A DNA stretch of 64,000 nucleotides from Tritrichomonas musculus (Eukaryota > Parabasalia > Tritrichomonadida > Tritrichomonadidae), in contig JAPFFF010000054.1 in NCBI GenBank assembly GCA_039105265.1, positions 62,001 through 126,000 on the forward strand. Reading direction: 5' to 3'. Under the pieces are notes generated by a model. It was not told the origin of the DNA and did not search any database. It saw only the letters and a list, made by a program, of their open reading frames with translations. The first letter of the stretch is position 1, and each line of letters begins with the position of its first letter. Below are positions 38,150-47,050 of the stretch, one piece after another. Made by a program: the position numbers and the translations under genes.

Positions 38150-39334
38150 TTATTTTTTTGGTCGACCACGTTTTCGAATTTCTAACGGATTTTTAACGGG
38201 TTTTGGTTCATTTTTGTGTTTTCTTGGTTTTTGATCATGACTTCCTTTTGGACGACCACCTTTACTTTTGTTTTTCTCCCAAATTTCTCGTAATTCTGGT
38301 AGTGACATTTTTTCATTAACATCTATCTTTTTATTTGTTATCTTTTTAATGAGAGCATTTTTTTCTTTTATTTCATCTCTTTTTAAAGGAGGAGTGATCT
38401 GCGGCAAAACAAACGTCTGTCTAACAATTTTGACTGGCTCTTTTGGAACGATAACTTCTCCTGTATCAAACATATCAATCGGTTCTGGAATTTTCTCTAT
38501 CGGTTCTGACTCATCAAATAATGAAATTTTGCCTTTGATTATTTTTCTATTTTTGTTGGAATATTTATTTTTCCATATATCTGTTGTTTGTTCTTGTTTT
38601 GGTTCTGGATCATCTTCAAAGAAAAATGCTTCTACATTTGGTTCTGTTTGTTCAGGGTTGAAATAGTTATATTTTTTGTGTTTTTTTTTATTTTGATAAT
38701 GCTGATTCATAACTTCCATATATTTTCGTCTTGCTTCTGGTGATGCTTCAACATGAGCTTTTTCATATATTTTTTGAATTAGTTTATCTGTTGCTCTTTC
38801 ATCTTTTTTGGTTAAAACTCTTGGTTCATAAGTTCTTCCTTCTGGTACTTTAATTGGTGATAATGAAGCTTCAAAAGCTAGTTCTTTAACATTTTCTTCT
38901 TCTATCGTCCTTAATTTAGGTTTTTTAAGAGTTACTTTTTTTACCCATTTTTCAAAAGATTCTCGATTTTTATTTAATGGAGGTTGTGGAGTTTCTGTAC
39001 CAACTGCATCATTTGTTTCTGTTATTGGTGGTTGCACAGGTTCGCTGACAGGTGGAGGTGGAGGAGGAATTTGGTCATTTGTTTCAGTTATTGGTTTTTT
39101 TTTGAAACCTGCTTTCTTATTTATAGGTTTAAATTTTGGTAATGGTGGTCCTTTAGCTACCTCGACAACTTTCGCCTTTTTTTGTTTTGTTTCCCTCTTT
39201 TTATATTCTAGATTATTTGATTCAATTAATTCGATAATTTCTTTTCTTTTTGTTGATGCATCAAATTCTATCCCATTTCTTCTTAACAATCTTCGAAGAC
39301 TATCAATTTTAATTCCTTTATATTTTTCTCTCAA
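38150..39334 (-). CDS. SAP-like and AT-hook DNA-binding protein, 394 residues
   Basis: The N-terminus (about residues 1-45, DSLRRLLRRNGIEFDASTKR and following) resembles a SAP helix-turn-helix. The middle is Pro/Lys/Glu-rich and disordered, and includes the phrase GPPLPKFKPINKKAG found also in the 174-residue protein upstream. The C-terminus has two AT-hook-like motifs (GGRPKG near 357, RKRGRPKK at the very end). SAP plus AT-hook implies binding to AT-rich or scaffold-attached DNA, in the nucleus or in the virion core. It starts within the last codons of the next gene upstream, so the pair is tightly linked. Confidence 0.65.
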   Translation of the reverse strand: MREKYKGIKIDSLRRLLRRNGIEFDASTKRKEIIELIESNNLEYKKRETKQKKAKVVEVAKGPPLPKFKPINKKAGFKKKPITETNDQIPPPPPPVSEPVQPPITETNDAVGTETPQPPLNKNRESFEKWVKKVTLKKPKLRTIEEENVKELAFEASLSPIKVPEGRTYEPRVLTKKDERATDKLIQKIYEKAHVEASPEARRKYMEVMNQHYQNKKKHKKYNYFNPEQTEPNVEAFFFEDDPEPKQEQTTDIWKNKYSNKNRKIIKGKISLFDESEPIEKIPEPIDMFDTGEVIVPKEPVKIVRQTFVLPQITPPLKRDEIKEKNALIKKITNKKIDVNEKMSLPELREIWEKNKSKGGRPKGSHDQKPRKHKNEPKPVKNPLEIRKRGRPKK

Positions 39335-40362
39335 TTCTTGATTTCTTTGTTTTGCTTCAGATAGCTTTTTGGTTTTGGCTCATTTTCTTTCGCCTTTTTT
39401 GGTTTTGGCTCACTTTCTTTCGCCTTTTTCGGTTTTGGCTCACTATCTTTCGCCTTTTTTGATTTTTTCCCAAATTTACCTTTTGCTATATCTTTCATTG
39501 TTTGGGCTAAATCCATTCTTGTTGCATCTGCTGGAATTGGATTGAGCTCAACATCTTCTAAGTCTATTGAATTGATTGCATTTAATAAAGTTCCATAAGA
39601 TAAATATTGATATCGACCTTTTTGAATACAATCTGCTTCATGTAACCAGATATTTAATTTTTCGTCATCTGTATTGTTATCTACATTATATCCTAATTTT
39701 TGTAATTTTTCTATTCTTTTAGCTTTTGGTATTTCACCATATTTAGCTATCATTTTATTTATTTTATCTAATCTTTTCTTCTCTTTCGCATCAACAAAAT
39801 CTTTTGCTCTAGGAACATTTGCTCTTGTTCTTTTTGGTTTTGGCTCATTTTCTTTCGCCTTTTTTGGTTTTGGCTCATTTTCTTTCGCCTTTTTTGGTTT
39901 TGGCTCATTTTCTTTCGCCTTTTTTGGTTTTAGTTTATCAACAAAATCTTTTGCTCTAGGAACATTTGCTCTTGTTCTTGGTTTCTTTTCATTGAGGACC
40001 CAATCGAGTTCACCATTTTTCAACATTCTTTGACCTTTCCTTTGTTTATATAATCTATGTGCTTCTTGTTTTTCTGGAGTAGGATCAAGAATTTCTAATG
40101 GAACGATCTTTTGTTTTGATCTTTTCTTCCATTCTGATGGAGTAAAAACATATTCATGTAATCCTTTCATCACATGAATTCTATTATCAGGTGTTTTTTC
40201 CATAAAATATCTCTTATCTTTAAATTCATAACTTTGTGCATATCCTTTCTTTGTTGTATTTATTTTTTTTACTTGTCTCTGGTTATGATTATCTCGTTTC
40301 CTGAAAAACTCTTTCGCTTCTGGTGTTGTATTTGATCGTTTTGTATTTACTTTTTTTGACAT
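39331..40362 (-). CDS. Lys-rich repeat protein, 343 residues, probably DNA-binding
   Basis: Contains runs of a near-identical unit (KAKENEPKPK) around residues 145-180 and again at the C-terminus, resembling histone H1-like or bacteriophage/virus core tails. Between them lies a SAP-like segment (RIEKLQKLGYNVDNNTDDEK) and a predicted helical region. Net charge is strongly positive. It is in the same leftward block as three other basic proteins. A DNA-condensing or chromatin-tethering role is the simplest reading; no enzyme motif is visible. Confidence 0.6.
   Translation of the reverse strand: MSKKVNTKRSNTTPEAKEFFRKRDNHNQRQVKKINTTKKGYAQSYEFKDKRYFMEKTPDNRIHVMKGLHEYVFTPSEWKKRSKQKIVPLEILDPTPEKQEAHRLYKQRKGQRMLKNGELDWVLNEKKPRTRANVPRAKDFVDKLKPKKAKENEPKPKKAKENEPKPKKAKENEPKPKRTRANVPRAKDFVDAKEKKRLDKINKMIAKYGEIPKAKRIEKLQKLGYNVDNNTDDEKLNIWLHEADCIQKGRYQYLSYGTLLNAINSIDLEDVELNPIPADATRMDLAQTMKDIAKGKFGKKSKKAKDSEPKPKKAKESEPKPKKAKENEPKPKSYLKQNKEIKN
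39827..39935 (-). repeat. 30-bp in-frame tandem repeat encoding Lys/Pro/Glu units
   Basis: The plus strand repeats GGTTTTGGCTCATTTTCTTT with CGCCTTTTTT, about three to four times. A second block of the same unit lies at about 39360-39455. It encodes PKKAKENEPK units of the Lys-rich protein. Confidence 0.85.
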
Positions 40363-40391
40363 TTATACTTGTAAAAATAATTATGATTTAT

Positions 40392-40916
40392 TTATTTTTC
40401 TTTTGGGCCATAATAAAGTCTTGCAACTCTATTTGGTCTTGTCTTATGTGTTTTTCCTTTATCTGATCTTGTTTTTCTTGGTTTTCCACTTTTCGTCATT
40501 TTTGGTGCCTTTGGTGCCTTTGGTGGTTTTGCACTTGCTCTTTTTGGATTTGTATATCCTGTTTTAGCCCAACGTTGAATAAGATTTTCTAATTTTTCCT
40601 TGGTATAAGTTGGTTCAATACGAATTTTTTGGGCCAAACAGAAAGCTTGCAATTCTTCTTTTGATCTATGAGATAAATCCATTGCTGCTGCTGCTTGACG
40701 TCTTTTTGGTGCAGCTGTGGTTTTTTTCTTAACTGTCCCTGCTTTCTTATTTATAGGTTTAAATTTAGGTAGTGGTGGCCCTTGTTTTTTCTTTACTGTT
40801 CCTGCTTTCTTATTTATAGGTTTAAATTTAGGTAGTGGTGGTCCTTTTGCTGCTGCACCTGCTTCTGCTGCTGCTCCAACTGCCTCGACAACTTTCTTTA
40901 CTGCATTTTCTGACAT
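40392..40916 (-). CDS. SAP-domain basic protein, 174 residues
   Basis: After an Ala-rich start come two copies of GPPLPKFKPINKKAG, then a SAP-like helix pair (DLSHRSKEELQAFCLAQKI and the following helix) and a strongly basic Lys/Arg/Pro tail. The same phrase occurs once in the 394-residue protein, and DNA identity across it is high, so it has been copied between the genes. The protein probably binds DNA or RNA. Confidence 0.6.
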   Translation of the reverse strand: MSENAVKKVVEAVGAAAEAGAAAKGPPLPKFKPINKKAGTVKKKQGPPLPKFKPINKKAGTVKKKTTAAPKRRQAAAAMDLSHRSKEELQAFCLAQKIRIEPTYTKEKLENLIQRWAKTGYTNPKRASAKPPKAPKAPKMTKSGKPRKTRSDKGKTHKTRPNRVARLYYGPKEK

Positions 40917-40975
40917 TGTTTATTTTTGATTTTTCATTAAATTATCAAAAAATAAAAATATTTTTTCTTTTTTTT

Positions 40976-41149
40976 TTATCTTTTTCTTGTTCTTTTTACG
41001 CCTGATCTTTTGATTCCTTTATTTGATCTCGCTTTTCTTGGTGTTGTTGTTGTTTTTCGTGTTGGTTTGCTTCTTTTTCTTATTTGTTTTTCGATTAAAT
41101 ACAATAATTCTGGCGGGATTTTTGACATTTTCGTTCTTTTTGGTGGCAT
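40976..41149 (-). CDS. 57-residue very basic protein, core-protein-like
   Basis: A short frame starting MPPKRTKMSKIPPELLYLIE, followed by a tail of Arg, Lys, Thr and Ser ending RSGVKRTRKR. More than a third of the residues are Lys or Arg. The composition recalls protamine-like or adenovirus core peptides. It lies in a gap between two other minus-strand genes of the basic cluster, with its ATG 94 bp before the next gene's end. It is short, but the composition is not what AT-rich noise would give. Confidence 0.55.
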   Translation of the reverse strand: MPPKRTKMSKIPPELLYLIEKQIRKRSKPTRKTTTTPRKARSNKGIKRSGVKRTRKR

Positions 41150-41242
41150 TTTTGATTTTGCAAAATTCTAGAAAAAGTTCACATCAAACCTATTTCCAGT
41201 TCTAACTTCTCTAATATAAATTGCTCTAACATATTAATGAGT

Positions 41243-41584
41243 TCATTCTTGATGTAATTCATTTTCTATCTCATTAAAATCTTCTTCATTTTCATTTTCC
41301 TCTTCTCCATTTTCAGGATCTTCAAAAGTTTTATTTAAGTTATCAACACTCTTTGATTTTGTTATTTTTCTATTTCCTCCTTTCAAATGTGGTCTTGATG
41401 GCCTATCTTTTTTCATCCAATCTGACCACCTTACTGAAAATTCATTACCTTCATATAAATAATGAATACGAATATCTCCTCTTTTGTAATCATCTAATAA
41501 TATACAATTTTCTTTAGCCATTTCTTCTCTCACTTTTTGAGTATTCCAACGGATCCTAGTCTTTGTCATATATTTTTGAGACAA
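41243..41584 (-). CDS. Hypothetical protein, 113 residues, acidic tail
   Basis: A basic N-terminal region with Trp and Arg (RIRWNTQKVREEM, then FSVRWSDWMKKDRPSRP) and an acidic C-terminal third (Glu/Asn runs). Met1 and Met6 are both possible starts. Not recognised. Opposite charges at the two ends would suit a chaperone or adaptor for the neighbouring basic proteins, but that is speculation. Confidence 0.5.
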   Translation of the reverse strand: MSQKYMTKTRIRWNTQKVREEMAKENCILLDDYKRGDIRIHYLYEGNEFSVRWSDWMKKDRPSRPHLKGGNRKITKSKSVDNLNKTFEDPENGEEENENEEDFNEIENELHQE

Positions 41585-41628
41585 AATAAAAAATTAAAAA
41601 AATTAAAAAAGCTTATTGTTTAATTAAA

Positions 41629-41811
41629 TCATGCAATTGCAAGTAAGAAATAAATAAAAGTGAAAATGATGTTCATCACAAAGAGAATAACAAGAGTCCA
41701 CAAACAGCAATTGGGTGGTGGGTTGGAACAACAGCAATCGCCAGAGTCGTTATCAATTCTTTCACTCTCAGAAAATGACATTAATGGTTGAGTGGTTGCT
41801 CTTCTTGACAT
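41629..41811 (-). CDS. 60-residue Cys-rich single-span membrane protein
   Basis: An N-terminal Ser/Thr segment, then a cysteine cluster (DCCCSNPPPNCC) directly before a C-terminal hydrophobic helix (LVILFVMNIIFTFIYFLLAI). The layout is that of a tail-anchored protein with possible lipid modification of the cysteines. Directly upstream is the common AACGG-type promoter (41812-41841), which makes this small frame credible. Confidence 0.65.
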   Translation of the reverse strand: MSRRATTQPLMSFSESERIDNDSGDCCCSNPPPNCCLWTLVILFVMNIIFTFIYFLLAIA

Positions 41812-41841
41812 TTATAAAAATGGTCTGTCAAAACCGCCAAT
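41812..41841 (-). promoter_or_regulatory. AACGG-type promoter of the 60-residue membrane protein
   Basis: On the minus strand GGCGGTTTTGACAGACC is followed by ATTTTTATAA and the ATG. The space between this gene and the end of the polymerase gene is only about 30 bp, so the whole promoter is confined to it. Confidence 0.65.
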
Positions 41842-44800
41842 CTAGTATTCAAAATATTTTTCTCTCTTTCCTTCTTTATATGGTGTTGATATTCTTCTTT
41901 TGAATTCATTTAAGGTTGATACAGTCATATTTTTATTCATTTGGAAACATGGTTGACCTTTTGTAAGATCAAATGTTTGTTGATTCCCTTCATATAAATA
42001 TTTATATAATTTCATTGGATCATTATCAAATTCATTCTTATAAGCATATTTAATAGATTGTTCAGTTAATCCTTTCCCACGAGTCATATAATCAATTTCA
42101 CCTGTAGAATCTTGTAACTTATCAATATACATCTTTTTCATCAAAAAGTATGATTCAATTGATTCTGGCATTTCTTTGTGACCATTTATAGTTGGAAAAT
42201 CTGAATGGAATTGACCTAAATATTTACCTATGAGTTCTCGATTATATTTTTCTTTATAAGCTTTTTGTAATTTTGGTAAATCATTTATTTCAATATGCAT
42301 TGAATCAGTATCCTGATAATAAATATGGCAACCAATATCAAATGCAAGACACATCACTTCATTCATGATTCTTTTTGACATACTTAATACATGAATACCT
42401 AATAATGAAAAATTAAAATGTTTATCAATTGGTCTCAATATTCTAACAGCATGCATATTATTTTGTAATTCAATATCTTCAACAATTTTGTTATAATTTT
42501 TGATCCAATAATTATCTAAAGTATCTTGATCATTAATGTATTTAAAATCTTTTTCAATAGGTCTTTCAATAGTTTTACCATAACAACTATTCATAATTAA
42601 TTTATATAAATTTTGTAAAGGATTGTCTTGACTTTTATATTCTAATCTTTTCTCAAATATTTTTTGAATTTCTTTTTGGATATGATATTCTCTTTTTCCA
42701 GGCCAATAATAACCTCTAATTAATTCGAAATCTATTTTTTGAAATTCAATGAGATCTTCTAAATAAATATTATCGACAATCATTTTGAAAGGTTTATCGA
42801 ATTTATCATCATTAAGGTTACCATCTTTTGTTTTCTTAACGATTAATGGAAATGGATAATGTTTATGAATTCCAGTAACTAAAATTTCTACTATATATGC
42901 ACCTTGTTTTGATAAAAATTCATAATTTAATTCTGTTTTGGATATTACTACTGGTTTTCCTTGAACGGTATATAATCTATGAATTGCTGAAGGATATAAA
43001 CTAACTGCGTCAAAATCTGCTAATTTTTCAGTGATATGCCACTTTTTGTTATAAGCAGTCATACATCTACCTCCATAAACAGCATATGAACAAAATTTCC
43101 TAACAATTCCACCTACTGAATATAAATCATGACCATAATAAACTTTATGATTAAATACATCATTAGCTAAAGAAGAAATTGAAATATATTTGAATGGATC
43201 GATTTTGAAATCTTGAATGAAACCTTGTCTAAATTTAACAAAACTTTCTCTTAATATTCGAACATCTTGATGACAATAAAATAATGCATATTTCCACATA
43301 TCAAATTCATTATTACTTAAACGGCATCCCTTAATTTTGTTAATATTTGAACGAAATAATTGATAATCTTGTTCAGTCCATGTTTTATCTTCTTCTTTAC
43401 CTGCTTCATTAATTTGACCTTTATTTGTTCTTAATCTTTCAAATGTATAATATTTGTATGGGAAAATTTCTTTTTCACAAGGAATATTAAACATTAATGG
43501 TAGATTAGATAGCTTGCAAGAGAAAATTGGATAACTATCTTTAAATGTTATCTTTTTGTTCTCAAATTTCAAAGTCATATTAAAACATTGATTTCCTTTA
43601 ATAATTGATGATAATATTTTTATATTTTGATTATTGTTTTGTAAAATCATTCTAATATCATAAGCCAAATTATGAAAATAACAAATTGAATCAGTAGGTA
43701 AATATTTCAATAGATTTATATTACATTTTTCACCTAAGAATTCTTTCTTAATTTTCCCATCTAATGAATGTAAACAACATAAGAATGGAATATGAATTTT
43801 TGAACTTGTATCAGATTCAAAATCACAAAACCAATAAGAAGTTTCTACTTGTTTGATTATTTTTGTTTTTGGTTCAATTAATTTACAACAATATTCATCT
43901 TTATATTCTAATGTAGTATTTGAAATATCTTGATCAATTTCATTATAAAATATTGAATGTAATAAATGTTCTTGTGAATAATTAATTGGAATGAAATAAT
44001 TTTTCTTAAATAATTCTCTAATCAAGTTTGAAGAAGTTATAAATGATCTACCTTTTGTCCAATGATCTGTAATCCAATCTTTATTATATTTGTCTTCATC
44101 TAACTTTTCAATATTTTTGATATAATAATATGTAAATGGAGTCTTTTCTTCGATGAAATAATGTTTTTGATATACATTGAATTTATGAGTTCGTTCTGGT
44201 TCAGCTTTTTGTATACCCATATATGTTTTTCTTTTACCTTTATCCATTGAACGTACAGATTGTTTTTGAGCAACAGAATTATCATCAATATAAGTTAAAT
44301 TAAGATGAATATTAAATTCTTCACATAAATGATTAATACTACTTTGTGATAAATATCTATTTTGAATCCTTAATCTAATTTGATTTAATAATGATTCTGA
44401 ATAATTTCCAGTTTGTTGTAAAGCATAAATGAAACAACAATCATTTAATTCTTCTTTTATTTTCTTTGTCTTTTCATTAATTAAACTATCAAATATTTGT
44501 AATCGAACGAGGTAATCAATTAATACTTTTGGACAACCAGGTTTTAATAAATATTTAAAGAATCCTCCATCGACTGTATTTTTATGTTTTGGATGTTTTA
44601 ATATACTAAATTTGATTTGAGAAAATAATGAAAATTCAGGTAATCTTTGACCTTCTAAATCATATTCCCAACCTGGATTCTTTTCAATTTGATAAATGAA
44701 ATTCTCTTCTGTTAAATTCTTTAATAATTCTTCATAAGTTTTTCCATTTAAAGGTACAGAATGCCATTGACCTCCAACTGAATAAGATAATTTATATTTT

Positions 44801-45519
44801 TCTGTTGCAGCTAATTCACCTATTTCATTTTCAAATTTCTTTCTTAAGAATGGAAATAATTTCTTTCGACCATAATCATTTAATTGTTCAAAATTAATTC
44901 TCCAATCAGTTGGTGAATCATTTAACATTTTTATATAACCATCAACAATTCTATCTTGATCATTTTCATTATTAATTTTCATGAATTGAATAAATGAATC
45001 ATCTTTTGAATGAGGTCTAATTGAATTCTGAATATTTAAGAAATAAGGATCAGTTGTTCTTTTTGGTTCATATTCATTTGATTTTGGCTCTGGATGCGGT
45101 GGAACTAATTTTCTCAAAGGTACATTTTGCTCACTAACGGGCATTAATTTTCTCAAAGGTACATTTGGTGGTGCATTTGCAATTATTTCTTTCAATGATG
45201 ATTTCTCTGGCTCAATTGGTGTCGATGGTGGGGGTTCAGTAAATTCTTTTTCTGGCTCGACTTTTGGTTCTGGGGGTTGATTTAAATATTGAGGGAGATT
45301 TGAATGAGTTAAACCTTTAACGAACCAAAATATTGAATCTCCATTCAATTTTCCATCGTAACCATTTTCTTTAACTTTTTGTATAATATACTCATTTAAT
45401 ATTTCTTTACTCCGATCCCCATTCTTTTTAGAGAATTCTTTAAACGTTTCTTTACCATTCGTTAAGAGATTATAAATCTCCATTAATCTGTTAGGATTCG
45501 CTCTAATAGTTGTTGTCAT
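41842..45519 (-). CDS. Protein-primed family B DNA polymerase (pPolB)
   Basis: A 1225-residue polymerase that replicates the element from protein-bound ends. An exonuclease-like motif FCDFESD lies near residue 565. Polymerase motif A, DFDAVSLYPS, is near 836; motif B, NSCYGKT, near 976; motif C, YQDTDS, near 1067; and a late KGLTEQSIKYAY segment follows. Spacing between A and B allows the TPR insertions of protein-primed enzymes. The first 560 residues are an extension with a Pro-rich linker holding two NVPLRKL copies; it may contain the terminal-protein function but has no motif that I know. The start lies about 30 bases after an AACGG-type promoter. Confidence 0.92.
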   Translation of the reverse strand: MTTTIRANPNRLMEIYNLLTNGKETFKEFSKKNGDRSKEILNEYIIQKVKENGYDGKLNGDSIFWFVKGLTHSNLPQYLNQPPEPKVEPEKEFTEPPPSTPIEPEKSSLKEIIANAPPNVPLRKLMPVSEQNVPLRKLVPPHPEPKSNEYEPKRTTDPYFLNIQNSIRPHSKDDSFIQFMKINNENDQDRIVDGYIKMLNDSPTDWRINFEQLNDYGRKKLFPFLRKKFENEIGELAATEKYKLSYSVGGQWHSVPLNGKTYEELLKNLTEENFIYQIEKNPGWEYDLEGQRLPEFSLFSQIKFSILKHPKHKNTVDGGFFKYLLKPGCPKVLIDYLVRLQIFDSLINEKTKKIKEELNDCCFIYALQQTGNYSESLLNQIRLRIQNRYLSQSSINHLCEEFNIHLNLTYIDDNSVAQKQSVRSMDKGKRKTYMGIQKAEPERTHKFNVYQKHYFIEEKTPFTYYYIKNIEKLDEDKYNKDWITDHWTKGRSFITSSNLIRELFKKNYFIPINYSQEHLLHSIFYNEIDQDISNTTLEYKDEYCCKLIEPKTKIIKQVETSYWFCDFESDTSSKIHIPFLCCLHSLDGKIKKEFLGEKCNINLLKYLPTDSICYFHNLAYDIRMILQNNNQNIKILSSIIKGNQCFNMTLKFENKKITFKDSYPIFSCKLSNLPLMFNIPCEKEIFPYKYYTFERLRTNKGQINEAGKEEDKTWTEQDYQLFRSNINKIKGCRLSNNEFDMWKYALFYCHQDVRILRESFVKFRQGFIQDFKIDPFKYISISSLANDVFNHKVYYGHDLYSVGGIVRKFCSYAVYGGRCMTAYNKKWHITEKLADFDAVSLYPSAIHRLYTVQGKPVVISKTELNYEFLSKQGAYIVEILVTGIHKHYPFPLIVKKTKDGNLNDDKFDKPFKMIVDNIYLEDLIEFQKIDFELIRGYYWPGKREYHIQKEIQKIFEKRLEYKSQDNPLQNLYKLIMNSCYGKTIERPIEKDFKYINDQDTLDNYWIKNYNKIVEDIELQNNMHAVRILRPIDKHFNFSLLGIHVLSMSKRIMNEVMCLAFDIGCHIYYQDTDSMHIEINDLPKLQKAYKEKYNRELIGKYLGQFHSDFPTINGHKEMPESIESYFLMKKMYIDKLQDSTGEIDYMTRGKGLTEQSIKYAYKNEFDNDPMKLYKYLYEGNQQTFDLTKGQPCFQMNKNMTVSTLNEFKRRISTPYKEGKREKYFEY

Positions 45520-45581
45520 GTTAACTTTCTTTTACAATAAAAATAATGGTCTGTCAAAACCGTTAATTAAAAAGAAAATGT
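45520..45581 (-). promoter_or_regulatory. AACGG-type promoter of the DNA polymerase gene
   Basis: On the minus strand TAACGGTTTTGACAGACC is followed by ATTATTTTTATTG and the ATG. The same core occurs before most genes between 41 and 55 kb. Confidence 0.65.
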
Positions 45582-45842
45582 TTATTTAGGTCGAGTTAAT
45601 TGAAGAACGAAAACGTCTTTTATTAATTGTTCGATTTGAACACCACGTTCAGCAACTTTTCGATCAATTCTTTGGACAGAACTTTCTAAACGTTCCAATC
45701 TTGAAGTTAGTTCATCAAGTTGAGAATTTATTTTTTGCATGAGAACTTTCGTTATATTCAAATCATTTCGAACATTCGATAGAAAATCTCTTGTTTGATC
45801 ATCAATCTTTTTCTTCTCTTCGAAAAAGTCAGGTTCACTCAT
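45582..45842 (-). CDS. Small coiled-coil protein, 86 residues
   Basis: Almost the whole length is heptad-like (INSQLDELTSRLERLESSVQ), predicting a stable parallel coiled coil. It is preceded by the AACGG-type promoter (AACGGTTTTGACACTTCATT on the minus strand) and lies between the polymerase and KilA-N genes. It belongs to the element's expanded set of small coiled-coil proteins. Confidence 0.65.
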   Translation of the reverse strand: MSEPDFFEEKKKIDDQTRDFLSNVRNDLNITKVLMQKINSQLDELTSRLERLESSVQRIDRKVAERGVQIEQLIKDVFVLQLTRPK

Positions 45843-45878
45843 TTAAAAATAATGAAGTGTCAAAACCGTTTTTATATC

Positions 45879-46586
45879 TCATTCCTGATAATGACTAATA
45901 TATTCATCTATTAACCTCTTTAATTTATCTAAACATGTTTTTGAAGCAGTAATGATAGAACTATAAATTGAAACATCATTTGTACCAAAATTCTTACGAA
46001 TAATATCTTTTATATCTCTATTTGGTGTCATAGCTATTGGCATATTATCTTTGAAGTACCATTGATTTTTTTCTTTTGGTTTGATATCACGATAATAATC
46101 TTTATGACGTTTGACTAAATGTAATTTAACTTTTTCTGGATTATCTTTTAATTCTTCTAACCAAATTAAGAATTTATAATCATATTCTCTATTTTTAGGT
46201 ACTAATCTTGGTTTTTGTTCTTGTCTTTGTTTTTCAAAATACTCATCTAATAATTTTAGAACAAAGAATGAATAAGTAGGTGAAGCCCAAATTGCTATAT
46301 GATTTACTAATAATTTATGAATATAAATTCCTTTCAAATTATTCGGTAAATTTGGTCGATTTTCTAATAACTTTTGGTCGGGCGGAATTCCGACTGACTC
46401 AGAAATAAATTGAAATAACTCCTTTGTTTGTTTATTTTCATTCCAATGCTTAATTTTCTTTGTTGATTGACAAGCACTAATTATACTATTTGCTTGAAAC
46501 ATATTATCTTTCTTTGAACGTATAATCCGTAAATGTTCATTATATTGTAACCATTCATAATTTTCATTTATTGGCTCTACTATCAT
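45879..46586 (-). CDS. KilA-N domain protein, 235 residues
   Basis: The first 115 residues fit the KilA-N DNA-binding fold: an N-terminal strand region with FQANSIISACQS, then GIYIHKLLVNHIAIWASPTY, the signature helix with the conserved W-A-S-P, and a closing helix LLDEYFEKQRQ. Such domains are common in large DNA viruses, phages and some Polinton relatives. The C-terminal half is basic and unrecognised, and may be a partner or effector domain. A regulator of element transcription or replication is likely. Confidence 0.78.
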   Translation of the reverse strand: MIVEPINENYEWLQYNEHLRIIRSKKDNMFQANSIISACQSTKKIKHWNENKQTKELFQFISESVGIPPDQKLLENRPNLPNNLKGIYIHKLLVNHIAIWASPTYSFFVLKLLDEYFEKQRQEQKPRLVPKNREYDYKFLIWLEELKDNPEKVKLHLVKRHKDYYRDIKPKEKNQWYFKDNMPIAMTPNRDIKDIIRKNFGTNDVSIYSSIITASKTCLDKLKRLIDEYISHYQE

Positions 46587-46634
46587 TTTTGTTTTTGTAA
46601 GAGGATAAAAAAATAAAAAGATAAATTAAATTTA

Positions 46635-47012
46635 TTAATCTTCATCATCCATTAGAAATTTTTGAAAAGAACTTATTTCAGCTATTAAAGCTCTTTTTTG
46701 AACTTTGTATTGATCAAAACTATCTTGATATTCTTTCCATGCTGATTTCTCTTCTGTCTCAAGTTCAGTTTTTATTTTTTCATGATCTTCAATAATTGAA
46801 TCAATTTGTATATCTTCGAAATCTCTTTTGAGTTTATATAAGTTGTGTAAATCTTCACCATTATACCGTTGACAAAAAGAAATATCTTTCTCTTTTACTT
46901 TTGCTTCAGCCAAACGATTCATAGCATCATAGAATTCACTCATTGATTTTTTGAGTTTATCTTTCTTGTCCTCTATTAAATTTTGAAATACTACTTGAGG
47001 AACTCTCTTCAT
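46635..47012 (-). CDS. Small coiled-coil protein, 125 residues
   Basis: A charged helical protein with heptad-like segments (KLKKSMSEFYDAMNRLAEAK; then EEKSAWKEYQDSFDQYKVQK). I set the start at MKRVPQ (47012): the in-frame codons further upstream are the promoter itself (AACGGTTTTGACACTTCACT), identical in layout to promoters elsewhere in the element. It is divergent from the coiled-coil gene at 47051. Confidence 0.6.
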   Translation of the reverse strand: MKRVPQVVFQNLIEDKKDKLKKSMSEFYDAMNRLAEAKVKEKDISFCQRYNGEDLHNLYKLKRDFEDIQIDSIIEDHEKIKTELETEEKSAWKEYQDSFDQYKVQKRALIAEISSFQKFLMDDED

Positions 47013-47050
47013 AAAAAGTGAAGTGTCAAAACCGTTATTCATTTTTTTAA
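47013..47050. promoter_or_regulatory. Compact divergent AACGG-type promoter
   Basis: The 38 bp between two divergent ATGs contain AACGGTTTTGACACTTCACT on the minus strand and a TTCATTTTTTT on the plus strand. It shows how short the complete promoters are. Confidence 0.65.

Noticed and set aside
38268-40929. Plus-strand frames antisense to the basic protein genes (38268-38666, 39102-39341, 39674-40033, 40717-40929)
   Set aside because: Low-complexity Phe/Ser/Gly products are the complement of Lys/Pro/Ala repeats; the minus-strand genes explain the region.
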